NCBI RefSeq assembly: GCF_026626705.1
Contig: NZ_JAPNKC010000001.1
Location: 12,153,001-12,217,000, forward strand
Reading direction: 5' to 3'
DNA length: 64,000 nucleotides
DNA from: Pyxidicoccus sp. MSG2
GTDB taxonomy: Bacteria > Myxococcota > Myxococcia > Myxococcales > Myxococcaceae
Below, piece by piece: positions 9,001 through 15,299 of this stretch (the first letter of the stretch is position 1; every line of letters begins with the position of its first letter). A model generated the notes under the pieces. The model did not search any database. It saw only the letters and a list, made by a program, of their open reading frames with translations, and was not told the origin of the DNA. A program made the translations under genes and the position numbers.

Positions 9001-11615
9001 AGCAGTGGAGCCGCGCCCTGCTGTCGCTGGTCGCCCCCACGACGAGCACGCTCGCGGACGTCTCCATCATGGACGAGCAGGATCGCCAGCGCGTCCTGGT
9101 GGAGTGGAACGCCACCGACCTGGACTTCCCGCGCGACGCCTCGCTCGCCTCCCTCTTCGAGCAGCAGGCCACCCGCACGCCCGACGCCGTCGCTGTCATC
9201 GCGGGTGAGGAGTCCGTCACCTTCGCCGAGCTGGACGGTCGCGCCGCACGGCTCGCGAAGCTGCTGGGCTCGCTCGGGGTGCGTGAGGAGACGCCGGTCG
9301 GCGTCTGCCTGGAGCGCGGACTCGACCTGGTCATCTCGCTCCTGGCCATCCTGAAGGCCGGCGGCCACTACGTCCCGCTGGATCCGGCCTACCCGAGCCA
9401 GCGCCTGGGCTTCATCCTGGAGGACTCGCGGGCAGCCCTCGTGCTCACCCGCGCCGCCCTCGCGTCGGTGCTGCCCGAGAATTCGGCGCGCATGCTGTGC
9501 GTGGACTCGGACGAAGTGCAGGCCAGCGCCGCCGCACCGTCGGCCGTGCTGCCTCGGGTCTCCAGCAACCAGCTCGCGTACCTCATCTACACGTCCGGCT
9601 CCACGGGCCGTCCCAAGGCCGTGGCCATCGAGCACCGCAACGCGGTGGCCTTCCTGGCCTGGGCGCGCACCATCTTCCCGCCCGAGGTGCTCGCCGGCAC
9701 GCTGTTCGCCACGTCCATCAACTTCGACCTGTCCATCTTCGAGCTGTTCCTCCCGCTGACCACGGGCGGCACGGTGGTGGTGGCGGACAACGCCCTGGCC
9801 CTGCCCACGCTGCCGGCCGCGAACCGGGTGACACTCGTCAACACGGTGCCCTCCGTCATGGCGGAGCTGCTGCGCTCGGGTCCGCTGCCCGAGAGCGTGC
9901 GGGTGGTGAACCTGGCCGGTGAGCCGCTGTCCACGACCCTGGTGCGCCAGCTCTACGCGCAGCCCAACGTCCAGAAGGTGTACGACCTCTACGGCCCGTC
10001 CGAGACGACGACGTACTCCACCTACGCCCTGCGCCAGTCGGACGGACCGGCCACCATCGGCCGTCCCGTCGGGAACACGCAGCTCTACGTCCTCGACGAC
10101 CAGCGGCAGCCGGTGCCGGTGGGAGTGCCCGGAGAGCTGTTCATCGGCGGCGAGGGCGTCGCGCGTGGCTACCTCGGCCGGCCGGAGCTGACCGCCGAGC
10201 GCTTCGTCCACAACCCCTTCAAGCCCACGCCCGGTGCGCGCATGTACCGCACGGGAGACCGCGTGCGCTGGAAGGCGGACGGCACGATGGAGTACCTGGG
10301 CCGTGTCGACTTCCAGGTGAAGATCCGTGGCTTCCGCGTAGAGCCGGGAGAGGTGGAGACCGTCCTCTGCTCGCACGAGGACGTGCGCGAGGCCGTCGTC
10401 GTGGTCCGCGAGGACCACCCGGGTGACAAGCGCCTCGTCGGGTACGTGGTCCCCAAGGCCACCACCGCCAGCGTGGCGTCCATCCGGACCTTCCTCCAGG
10501 CGAAGCTGCCGGAGCACATGGTGCCCTCGGCGCTCGTCGTCCTGGACGCGCTGCCGCTGTCCCCCAACGGCAAGGTGGACCGACGGGCGCTGCCGGCGCC
10601 GACGCAGGTGGGCTCGGACGTGGCGCACGTCGCTCCGCGCGACTCGCTGGAGCTGGCCCTGACCCGGGTCTTCGAAGAGGTGCTCGGTGTCCCCTCGGTG
10701 GGCATCCACGATGACTTCTTCACGCTGGGTGGCCACTCGCTGCTCGCGGTGCGCCTCATGGGGCTGCTCCGCGAGCGCACCGGACGCAAGCTGCCGCTGG
10801 CCGCCCTCTTCCAGGCGTCCACGGTGGAGCAGCTCGCCGTCCTCGCCCGGCGCGAGCCCGCGCCCTGGATTCCGCTCGTCCCCATCCAGACGGGCGGAGA
10901 CCTGCCGCCCTTCTTCTGCGTGCACCCGGTGGGCGGAGGCGTGCTCACCTACGCCGCGCTGGCGCGGGAGCTCGGGCCGCGGCAGCCCTTCTACGGACTG
11001 GAGGCCCAGGGGCTCGACGGCGCGGAGCCGCCGCTCGAGTCCATCCTGGAGATGGCCTACTTCTACATCGAGGCCATCCGCACCGTTCAGCCGCACGGCC
11101 CGTATCGACTGGGCGGCTGGTCGCTCGGCTCGGTCATCGCCTTCGAGATGGCCCGGGCGCTGCGCCTGCGCGGCGAGGAGGTGGAGGTGCTGGCCCTCAT
11201 CGAACCCAGCCCCACGTCCTACGCCCGGGGCGAGCCCGTGCCGGACACCTCCGCGCTGGCGGGCCTCTTCGAGGCGGACCCCGCCCGGCTCGCGGCCGTG
11301 TCCGAGGAGCAGCGGCAGGCGCTGGAGCGCGTCTTCACCGCGAACCTCGGCGCACTCCACGCCCACACCCTGAAGCCGCAGGAGGGTGCGCTGACGCTGT
11401 TGCTGGGCGCGGACACGCAGGGCCTCCAGGGGGAAGGACCGACGCGTGGCTGGGATGTGCTCGTCGACACCGTGGACGTCGTCACGCTGCCCGGAGATCA
11501 CCACTCCCTGCTGGCCGCTCCGAACCACGAAGCGCTCGCTCGCGCCCTGGCCTCCGTGCTGTCAAAAGCCAGCGCGGACGCGAACGACACCGAGACTCCG
11601 CGCCGGGTGGGCTGA
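3..11615 (+). CDS. Nonribosomal peptide synthetase, terminal multimodular subunit (5' partial)
   Basis: Cytoplasmic assembly-line enzyme that builds and releases a peptide. The reading frame is open at the left edge, entering inside an adenylation domain. Counting residues from base 12, the order is A1 (1-490), PCP1 (Ser542 in GGDS), E1 (about 593-1050, HHIVVDA), C2 (about 1066-1500, HHLLLDG), A2 (about 1520-2010), PCP2 (Ser2062), E2 (about 2110-2560), C3 (about 2582-3020), A3 (about 3042-3530), PCP3 (Ser3576 in GGHS) and TE (Ser3704 in GWSLG, His in GDHHS). Aligning by eye to GrsA PheA, the specificity codes read DFWNIGMVHK (threonine type), DAWLAGAIVK (not assigned) and DLFNNALTYK (alanine/glycine type). 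The epimerases imply D residues at the first two positions. An exporter gene follows at 24 bp. Domain calls are strong; substrate calls are inference. Confidence 0.97.
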   Translation, partial: NVAVVYEEQHLTYRQLDERANRIAHHLRSLGVGPEVPVGLAVERSLELVVGLMAILKAGGAYLPLDPAYPKDRLAFMCEDTRVPVVLTQRHLRDEVPTGNARVLCLDDASPAWANEPSHTPISDVQPHNLAYIIYTSGSTGRPKGAQIEHRQVVRLFRATDAWFDFGQKDVWTLFHSYAFDFSVWELWGALLYGGKLVVVPFEVSRTPADFHALLRREGVTVLNQTPSAFRQLIHHEERTGEHEGLSLRYVIFGGEALEFASLKPWYARHPEDAPRLINMYGITETTVHVTYRPLAEVDSREAPGSDVGVPIPDLKVYVLDEHMQPVPVGVPGEMYVGGAGLGRGYLGRPELTAQRFVPDPFSTVPGARLYRSGDKARWRESGSLDYLGRLDFQVKIRGFRIELGEIETALLAYPGVRETMVLAREDEPGHKRLVAYVVPSPVAEGAEPVSLDVTALRGHLQQRLPDYMVPAAFVVLEAMPLTHNGKIDRKALPAPDASNNAQVGSNFVAPRDEVEQKLADIWAAVLRLPRVGIHDNFFSLGGDSILSLLVVSRSRQAGFPLTARHLFQHQTVAQLAVAARTASALASIDQGPVTGPVPLTPVQTYFLQHQASHPHHFNQSLLLAAHQPLQLDVLDKALRTLLVRHDALRLRFRKQDDGSWAQDNAAIDEAPLRLEHHDLFALPASEQLSTMEAHATRLQSSFHLSQPPLLCAALFQLAGTQRLLICVHHIVVDAVSWRVLLEDLQTTYQQLVRGVEPSLPPKTTSFQTWANKLQQYAQSDAMKKEARTWLRHVATPPAPLPTDSAGLNTYASARTVTLTLDTEETRALLREVPTAWRGNIQDVLLTALAQALSDWTGQQDVWVNLEGHGREDSLIEGVDLSRSVGWFTSIYPVHFPMTRGGTAGDGMRTVRESLRHIPHHGVGFGILKYLGPDEVSAPLRALPTPEVAFNYLGQLDASSDANAILSLSNDPSGAHFAPEAIRMHPLELNSSVLDGRLSLLFIYSENLHARTTIEALSQRFLTHVRALITESHSDDAKRRGTADFPLATLTQPALDALLQQEGAGVEDLYPLSPLQQGLLFHTVLSPESGVYFEQLAWTVSGAVDMAHFRRAWQSLIDRTPVFRTSFAWSDLESPLQVVHAHAELPWEQLDWRSLSEAEQKTRFAQLLKDDCARGFDLRKAPLMRMTAVRLNEDTWRFLWSHHHLLLDGWSLSPVLQDVFTLFDASASGREPRLPARPPYRDYISWLQRRDTEADDAFWRAALQGFSSPTPLPADTHATVPEGQHAAQHMLEVALTLEQSNALQAFARQHQLTLSILMMAAWGFVLGRHAGEQDVVFGNTVAGRPPELPGAEDMVGLLINTLPVRIPLPDASTPVPAWLQGLQATYQQSRNHEHTPLARIQSLAPVPRGTQLFESLLVFENYPIDDSLTQRTSAMSVRDVEGVERTNYPITATILPGQKLRLRLTFEEPRFARNSMERVLEQWRLALLSLAAPETKNLGDVTMMEAEERHRVVVEWNATDAALPADPCVPQVFHQIVDHMPDATALVAGDVSLTFRQLQQRARQLAHRLLSLGVGAEGRVALCLERGSPDLVVAMLAALEVGGAFLPLDPAHPPERLKYYLEDSASKVLLTHRALVDRLPAHGAQVLCLDEESEALSRLPDTAPAASVTPESLAYVIYTSGSTGRPKGTLLHHHGLVNTALAIIQGLRIQPGQRALQLASPAFDASVWEVFSSLLSGATLVLATREQLLPGEPLQATLAQQRIEVLLATPTALSTLQPEALPELRMVASGGEACSPALARSWVKGRTFVNAYGPTEITIVATMTQGSMNPERLSIGRAIPNTRLYVLDAALRPQPIGVPGELYIGGVGVARGYLDRPELTAERFIPDPFSTEPRARLYRSGDRVRWTEDGELEYLGRVDFQVKLRGLRIELGEIEAALLDQPSVHEAVVLVREDAPGDKRLVAYAVPKPGAELDLAALRDALKQRLPEYMVPSAFVVLAALPLNATGKLDKKALPTPDATQQLPQGEYVAPRDEVEQKLADIWAAVLRLPRVGIHDNFFSLGGDSILSLLVVSRSRQAGFPLTARHLFQHHTVAELAVAARSASALAAIDQGPVTGPVPLTPVQTYFLQHQASHPHHFNQSLLLAAHQPLQLDVLDKALRTLLAHHDALRLRFRKQDDGSWAQDNAAVDEAPLRLEHHDLSALPASEQISTMEAHATRLQSSFHLSQPPLLCAALFQLAGTQRLLICVHHIVVDAVSWRVLLEDLQTTYQQLLKGAQSSLPPKTTSFQTWANKLQQYAQSDALKQEAQRHWLKHAATPPAPLPVDHEGPNTFGSARTVTLALDSEETRALLREVPTAWRSNIQDVLLTALAQELADWTGQPDVWVNLEGHGREDSLVDGVDLSRSVGWFTSIYPVHLSMPQGGTPGDGVRAVRESLRHVPHHGVGFGIIKWLGPDALSAPLRAMPLPQVAFNYLGQFDGASDTSAMLSFARESAGTEVPNEALRMHPLEVGGSVREGQLQLTFAYSANLHREATIQALAQRFLARLRTLITESHTDDAKRRGTADFPLATLTQPALDTLLHAGVEDLYPLSPLQQGLLFHTLLSPKSGAYFEQLAWTASGSMDVADFRKAWQALIDRTAILRTGFVWDGVDTPLQVVHAHAELPWDQLDWRALSVPEQKARFAELQAEDRRRGFDLRRPPLMRMTAVRLADDTWRFLWSHHHLLLDGWSLSPILQDVFILFDAFASGRTTPKLPARPAYRDYIAWLQRRDTAADDAFWRTTLEDFSAPTPLPADTHVGPSAGVQARQQTLDLPLTQQQSAALQAFARQHQLTLSTLTMAAWGFVLSRHSGEQDVVFGNTVAGRPPELPGAEAMVGLLINTVPVRIHVPAAATPVATWLEQLKAQQQQTRNHEHTPLVHVQSLSQVPRGSALFESLLVFENYPIDESMEQRTTAMSLKDVEGGEHTHYPLTALVVPGRTTKLRLTYEEPRFERESIQRVLEQWSRALLSLVAPTTSTLADVSIMDEQDRQRVLVEWNATDLDFPRDASLASLFEQQATRTPDAVAVIAGEESVTFAELDGRAARLAKLLGSLGVREETPVGVCLERGLDLVISLLAILKAGGHYVPLDPAYPSQRLGFILEDSRAALVLTRAALASVLPENSARMLCVDSDEVQASAAAPSAVLPRVSSNQLAYLIYTSGSTGRPKAVAIEHRNAVAFLAWARTIFPPEVLAGTLFATSINFDLSIFELFLPLTTGGTVVVADNALALPTLPAANRVTLVNTVPSVMAELLRSGPLPESVRVVNLAGEPLSTTLVRQLYAQPNVQKVYDLYGPSETTTYSTYALRQSDGPATIGRPVGNTQLYVLDDQRQPVPVGVPGELFIGGEGVARGYLGRPELTAERFVHNPFKPTPGARMYRTGDRVRWKADGTMEYLGRVDFQVKIRGFRVEPGEVETVLCSHEDVREAVVVVREDHPGDKRLVGYVVPKATTASVASIRTFLQAKLPEHMVPSALVVLDALPLSPNGKVDRRALPAPTQVGSDVAHVAPRDSLELALTRVFEEVLGVPSVGIHDDFFTLGGHSLLAVRLMGLLRERTGRKLPLAALFQASTVEQLAVLARREPAPWIPLVPIQTGGDLPPFFCVHPVGGGVLTYAALARELGPRQPFYGLEAQGLDGAEPPLESILEMAYFYIEAIRTVQPHGPYRLGGWSLGSVIAFEMARALRLRGEEVEVLALIEPSPTSYARGEPVPDTSALAGLFEADPARLAAVSEEQRQALERVFTANLGALHAHTLKPQEGALTLLLGADTQGLQGEGPTRGWDVLVDTVDVVTLPGDHHSLLAAPNHEALARALASVLSKASADANDTETPRRVG
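1540..2340 (+). repeat. Intragenic repeat, copy 1 (PCP1-E1 of the NRPS)
   Basis: This stretch encoding PCP1 and the first half of E1 is nearly identical to 6100-6900, at a constant offset of 4560 bp (1520 codons). Over roughly 1550-1710 only scattered single-base differences are visible. The match loosens after about 2340 and the offset then changes by an indel. It looks like a module duplication kept similar by gene conversion. Confidence 0.85.
6100..6900 (+). repeat. Intragenic repeat, copy 2 (PCP2-E2 of the NRPS)
   Basis: Partner of 1540-2340 at a 4560 bp offset, encoding PCP2 and the first half of E2. The similarity is at the nucleotide level, including synonymous positions, well above the surrounding A-domain similarity. 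Confidence 0.85.
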
Positions 11616-11639
11616 GCCCCCGAGCGACCCACCCTTCAC

Positions 11640-13031
11640 ATGACTGCCTCCATGAACCCGACTCCACAGTCCGCAGCCCCCCGCCCGACGCGCGCGTTCG
11701 GCATCACCTGGCTGGGCCAGGTCGCCTCGCTCGTCGGCTCGGGGGTGACTCAATTCGCGCTCGGCATCGAGATCTACAAGCGCTCCGGCTCCGTCACGCA
11801 GTTCTCGCTGCTCACCTTCTTCTACCTGCTGCCCATGGCGCTGGTGTCGCCCCTGGCGGGCGCGCTGGTGGACCGGTGGGACCGGCGGAAGGTGATGTTG
11901 CTGAGCGACCTGGGGTCGGGCATCGCCTCGATCTGCATCTGGGCCCTGCTCCAGGCCAGTGCCGCGGGAGCCTGGAAGCTCGAGTCCTGGCACTTCTACG
12001 GCCCCATCATCCTCAGTGCGCTGTTCAACGCCTTCCGCTGGCCGGCCTTCCAGGCGAGCACGACGCTGATGGTGCCGAAGGAGCAACTGGCGCGGGCCAA
12101 CGGCTTCGTGGAGCTGGCCTCGGGCGTGGGGCAGCTCGTGTCTCCGGTGCTGGCCGGCGTGCTGCTCCTGAAGATTGGCCTGGAGGGCATCGTCCTGATG
12201 GACCTGTCCACCTTCGCCTTCTCCATGGTGACGCTGCTGATGGTGCGCTTCCCGAAGCCGCCGGTGTCCGCGGAGGGCGCGGCGGCGCGTGGCTCGCTCT
12301 GGAAGGAGATGGGGCTGGGCTGGCGCTTCATCCGCACTCGGCCGGGGCTGCTGGGGCTGCTGGGGCTGCTCGCGGTGGTCAACATCGTCATGGGCATGGT
12401 GATGGTGCTCATCACCCCGCTCATCCTGAGCTTCACGGATGCGGCGACGCTGGGGAAGGTGATGTCCCTCTCCGGGCTGGGCATGCTCTTCGGCGGCATC
12501 GCCATGGGCGTCTGGGGCGGGCCAAAGCGCCGCATTCATGGCGTGATCGGCTTCGTGCTGCTGGCGGGCCTGCCGCTGATGCTGGCGGTGCTTCCGCCAA
12601 GTCCGTGGCTGATGGGCGTCTGCGCGGCGCTGTTCCTCTTCAACATCCCCATCGTGGCGAGCTGCGGGCAGACCCTCTGGCAGCAGAAGGTGCCGCCGGA
12701 CGTGCAGGGCCGCGTGTTCTCGGTGCGGCGCATGGTGAACCTGCTCGCCGCGCCGCTGGCCTCGGTGCTGGCGGGCGTGCTGTCCGACACGCTCTTCGAG
12801 CCGTGGATGGCGAAGGACGGTGCGCTCGCGAACAGCCTCGGGCCGTGGGTGGGCACCGGCACCGGGCGCGGCATCGCGCTGCTCTTCGCGGTGCTGGGCG
12901 CCGTGCTCGTCGTGCAGGCCATTGTCGCCTGGCAGAACCCGCACATCCGCAACCTGGAGGAGGAACTGCCGGACGCGGAGGCTGGGGCCGCGAGCGCGGT
13001 CCCCGCGGCCGTGGTCCAGGCCTCCCACTGA
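11640..13031 (+). CDS. MFS transporter, likely exporter of the NRPS product
   Basis: A 463-residue inner-membrane protein with about a dozen hydrophobic segments and the MFS loop motif DRWDRRKVM after the second helix pair, as in the drug/siderophore-export branch (MFS_3, EntS-like). It starts 24 bp after the NRPS stop on the same strand, so co-transcription is likely and export of the peptide is the natural role. No strong ribosome site is visible before the ATG at 11640, and an in-frame ATG four codons later is possible. The residues after the last helix are Ala/Val/Glu-rich and low in complexity. Substrate is inferred from position only. Confidence 0.88.
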   Translation: MTASMNPTPQSAAPRPTRAFGITWLGQVASLVGSGVTQFALGIEIYKRSGSVTQFSLLTFFYLLPMALVSPLAGALVDRWDRRKVMLLSDLGSGIASICIWALLQASAAGAWKLESWHFYGPIILSALFNAFRWPAFQASTTLMVPKEQLARANGFVELASGVGQLVSPVLAGVLLLKIGLEGIVLMDLSTFAFSMVTLLMVRFPKPPVSAEGAAARGSLWKEMGLGWRFIRTRPGLLGLLGLLAVVNIVMGMVMVLITPLILSFTDAATLGKVMSLSGLGMLFGGIAMGVWGGPKRRIHGVIGFVLLAGLPLMLAVLPPSPWLMGVCAALFLFNIPIVASCGQTLWQQKVPPDVQGRVFSVRRMVNLLAAPLASVLAGVLSDTLFEPWMAKDGALANSLGPWVGTGTGRGIALLFAVLGAVLVVQAIVAWQNPHIRNLEEELPDAEAGAASAVPAAVVQASH

Positions 13032-13122
13032 GTCTGAAGTGGCCCGTTTGAACCGGCCTGACAGGAGTGATGTAGTCCGCGCGCCGTTCCCAACGGCGGA
13101 CTACCCACCCTGAAAGGTCACA

Positions 13123-13329
13123 GTGATTCGTTCCGCGAAGAAGGCAGGACAGGTGCTGCTCGCCGTCGCCGCTGGTTTTGTCGTGTCGTTCGGTGCAACG
13201 CAGGCCTTTGCCGCGTCCCAGGCGGCGCCACTCAGTTATGACTGCCAGGCGTTCTGCGTTGACCCATGCATTGAAGCCGGATTCAACGGTGGCTTCTGCA
13301 TCAACAGCAGGGAATGCGCCTGCTACTGA
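13123..13329 (+). CDS. Secreted six-cysteine CS-alpha-beta defensin-like peptide
   Basis: A 68-residue precursor starting with GTG, preceded by AAAGG about 5 bases upstream. Residues 1-30 are a basic then hydrophobic signal peptide ending QAFA, with likely cleavage before ASQ. The mature part of about 38 residues has Cys at 41, 45, 49, 59, 65 and 67, giving C-x3-C-x3-C-x9-C-x5-C-x-C. A GxC motif (Gly57-Phe-Cys59) and a terminal CxCY complete the defensin gamma-core. The end GGFCINSRECACY resembles the plectasin end GGYCAKGGFVCKCY. Known bacterial members include AdDLP of Anaeromyxobacter. The first loop is short compared with fungal and insect defensins and the mature peptide is not clearly cationic, so antimicrobial, signalling and predation roles all remain open. 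It lies 91 bp after the NRPS-linked exporter. Confidence 0.8.
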   Translation: MIRSAKKAGQVLLAVAAGFVVSFGATQAFAASQAAPLSYDCQAFCVDPCIEAGFNGGFCINSRECACY

Positions 13330-13354
13330 ACCGCCTCGCCTGAGCTGAATGCCC

Positions 13355-13384
13355 CGCGGCTGAGCGCTGCCAGCGCTCACCGCG
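13355..13384 (+). terminator. Hairpin after the defensin-like gene
   Basis: An inverted repeat beginning 26 bases after the stop codon: CGCGG, one bulged C, TGAGCGCT, loop GCC, AGCGCTCA, CCGCG. The stem is 13 bp with one bulge and is very GC-rich. No T-run follows, so it may be a non-canonical terminator or an mRNA-stabilising 3' hairpin. Confidence 0.6.
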
Positions 13385-13400
13385 CGGGCCGGCCCCAGGG

Positions 13401-13463
13401 CATCAGCCCAGCAGCCTGGACGTCTCGCGGGCATTCACCATCCGCTGCACCTCGCTGGTACCC
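13401..13463 (-). pseudogene. Remnant of an acyl-CoA dehydrogenase 3' end
   Basis: About 62 bp match the last codons and stop of the intact acyl-CoA dehydrogenase at 14142-14205 with six mismatches. On the minus strand it reads GTSEVQRMVNARETSRLLG then stop, against GTSEVQRMVIARETFKLLG in the intact gene. Nothing upstream of these ~20 codons remains. It lies in the same orientation about 740 bp from the intact copy, with the orphan gene between them. Confidence 0.8.
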
Positions 13464-13474
13464 TGACACGAGGA

Positions 13475-14122
13475 ATGGCCACGTTTGTCCACTGGAGCGG
13501 CGCCCTCCACTACCGGGAGCGCTTCTTCTTCATCGACGCTGTCAGGGGCTCAGGACTGTTCCAGCCCGAGCCGCATGGACTGCATCCCCAGGTTGTCTCC
13601 ATCCCGGATGTCGGACGCTACCAATGCACCTACGGCGTCTCGGATGGGGCCCTGTACCTCGAACAATTCCGCCTGCGGCTTCCCTACGTCGAGCGGCTGC
13701 GCATCCGTACCGGACGTGGGCCCCGGCTGTTCGGCAGGGAAGCCTCGGTCGACCTCGATGAAAAGGAGCGTCTGCCCGTCCTATTCCAGGACCTGCACGC
13801 TCCCATTCCATTCACCGGGGGAATGCTGCTGGGCGATGGATACATCCACGCCCTCGACCTTCCCGAGCCCATGCGGGAGGTGCGGAGACACACCGCCCAC
13901 ACCGCCATCTGTTGGAACGAGGTCCACGAGCTGCGCTTCCAGGAAGGCTGCCTGACGGAAGCTCATGATGTGTCTGAGGCAACCGCCCGCCTGCGCGAGG
14001 AACTGGCCGTCGAGACGAGCGAGCCCGGCACCCCGGCCTGGAGCGAAGACCTCCAGCGCCGGCTCGGGGGCATCTTCCGCCTGGATTACGGTGGGCTGAT
14101 GCCACCGCGCACCCTCCGGTGA
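13475..14122 (+). CDS. Hypothetical protein, orphan gene between duplicated gene ends
   Basis: A 215-residue soluble-looking protein with no signal peptide or membrane segment, and no family recognised. It is rich in aromatic and arginine residues with alternating patterns suggesting beta structure (for example FTGGMLLGDGYIHALDL near residue 115), followed by a Glu/Arg-rich stretch near 165-185. The ATG has a GAGG motif very close upstream. It is opposite in direction to the following acyl-CoA dehydrogenase, with 21 bp between the stops, and is flanked by the duplicated dehydrogenase end. That suggests it arrived as a small cassette. Its codons look somewhat less GC-extreme than those of its neighbours. 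Function unknown. Confidence 0.75.
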   Translation: MATFVHWSGALHYRERFFFIDAVRGSGLFQPEPHGLHPQVVSIPDVGRYQCTYGVSDGALYLEQFRLRLPYVERLRIRTGRGPRLFGREASVDLDEKERLPVLFQDLHAPIPFTGGMLLGDGYIHALDLPEPMREVRRHTAHTAICWNEVHELRFQEGCLTEAHDVSEATARLREELAVETSEPGTPAWSEDLQRRLGGIFRLDYGGLMPPRTLR

Positions 14123-14143
14123 ACGAGGCCCGCGTCCCGCACT

Positions 14144-15289
14144 TCACCCCAGCAGCTTGAACGTCTCGCGGGCAATCACCATCCGCTGCACCTCGCTGGT
14201 GCCTTCGTAGATGGTCTGCACGCGGGCGTCGCGGAAGTACCGCTCCACCGGGAACTCGTCGATGTACCCGTAGCCACCGTGGAGCTGCACGGCCTTGTCC
14301 GCCAGCTTGTTGCTCATCTCGCTGGCGAACAGCTTCGCCATGGAAGCCTCGCGCGAGAACGGCTGGCCCTGCTCCTTCATGTACGCCGCGCGCAGCGTCA
14401 GCAGCTCCGCCGCCTCCAGCTGCGTCTTCATGTCCGCCATCATGAAGCGCGGGGCCTGGAACTCGCCGATGGCCTGACCAAAGGCCTTGCGGTCCTTCGA
14501 GTACGCCACCGCCGCCTCCAGCGCCGCCCGGCCCACGCCACACGCCTGCGAGGCGATGCCGATGCGCCCGCCGTCCAGCGCCGTCATCGCCAGCCGGAAG
14601 CCCTGCCCCTCCGAGCCCAGGAGGTTCTCCGCGGGAATTACACAATCCTCGAACGTCAGCGACACCGTGTTCGAGGAGCGAAGCCCCATCTTGTCCTCGT
14701 GCTTGCCGATGATGAGACCCTTCGTCCCACCCTCCACGATGAAGCACGACAGGCCCTTGTTCCCCGTCGGCGAAGTGCGCGCCCACACCACCATGACACC
14801 CGCGTACGCGCCCGACGTGATCCACTGCTTGCTGCCATTCAGGACGTACGTGTCCCCGCGCTTCACCGCCGAGGTGAGCATCGCGCCCGGGTCCGAGCCC
14901 GCGTGCGGCTCCGACAGCGCGAAGGAGCCGGCAATCGCCTCGCCGGAGACCAGCTTCGAGACGAACTTCTCGCGCTGCGCCTCCGTGCCGAAGGCGTTGA
15001 TGAGCTCCGCGCACATGTTCGTCACGGCCATCGTCACGGACGTGGACGCGTCCGCCGCCGCCATCTCCATCATCGCCAGCGCGTAGGAGACGACGCCCGC
15101 CTCCGAGCCGCCGTACTTCGACGGAATGTTCACCCCGAGCAGGCCCAGTTCGCCCATCTCCTTGTAGAGCTCGGTGGGGAAGCGCTCTTCACGATCCAGC
15201 GTGCGGGCCTGCGGGGCCACGCGCTCGCGCGCGAACTTGCGGGCGGTGTCGCGGATCAGCGTCTGGGTCTCGGTCAGCTCGAGGTTCAC
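14144..15289 (-). CDS. Acyl-CoA dehydrogenase
   Basis: FAD flavoenzyme catalysing alpha,beta-dehydrogenation of an acyl-CoA, probably short- or branched-chain. The 381 residues match the usual family length. Visible signatures are SEPHAGSDPGAM (flavin/substrate loop), GGRIGIASQACGVGRAALE, the HGGYGY motif, and the C-terminal YEGTSEVQR with the catalytic base Glu362. The start is GTG with AGGAAG upstream. It is the last gene of a minus-strand run carrying a second dehydrogenase, a crotonase and a 3-hydroxyacyl-CoA dehydrogenase. Chain-length specificity cannot be told from sequence alone. Confidence 0.95.
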   Translation of the reverse strand: MNLELTETQTLIRDTARKFARERVAPQARTLDREERFPTELYKEMGELGLLGVNIPSKYGGSEAGVVSYALAMMEMAAADASTSVTMAVTNMCAELINAFGTEAQREKFVSKLVSGEAIAGSFALSEPHAGSDPGAMLTSAVKRGDTYVLNGSKQWITSGAYAGVMVVWARTSPTGNKGLSCFIVEGGTKGLIIGKHEDKMGLRSSNTVSLTFEDCVIPAENLLGSEGQGFRLAMTALDGGRIGIASQACGVGRAALEAAVAYSKDRKAFGQAIGEFQAPRFMMADMKTQLEAAELLTLRAAYMKEQGQPFSREASMAKLFASEMSNKLADKAVQLHGGYGYIDEFPVERYFRDARVQTIYEGTSEVQRMVIARETFKLLG

Positions 15290-15299
15290 GGCGGTCTTC

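Noticed and set aside
6429..11528. Two very long antisense frames inside the NRPS gene (775 and 921 codons)
   Set aside because: They mirror GC-biased codons of the NRPS and encode Arg/Gly/Ala/Leu-rich text with no motif or start signal.
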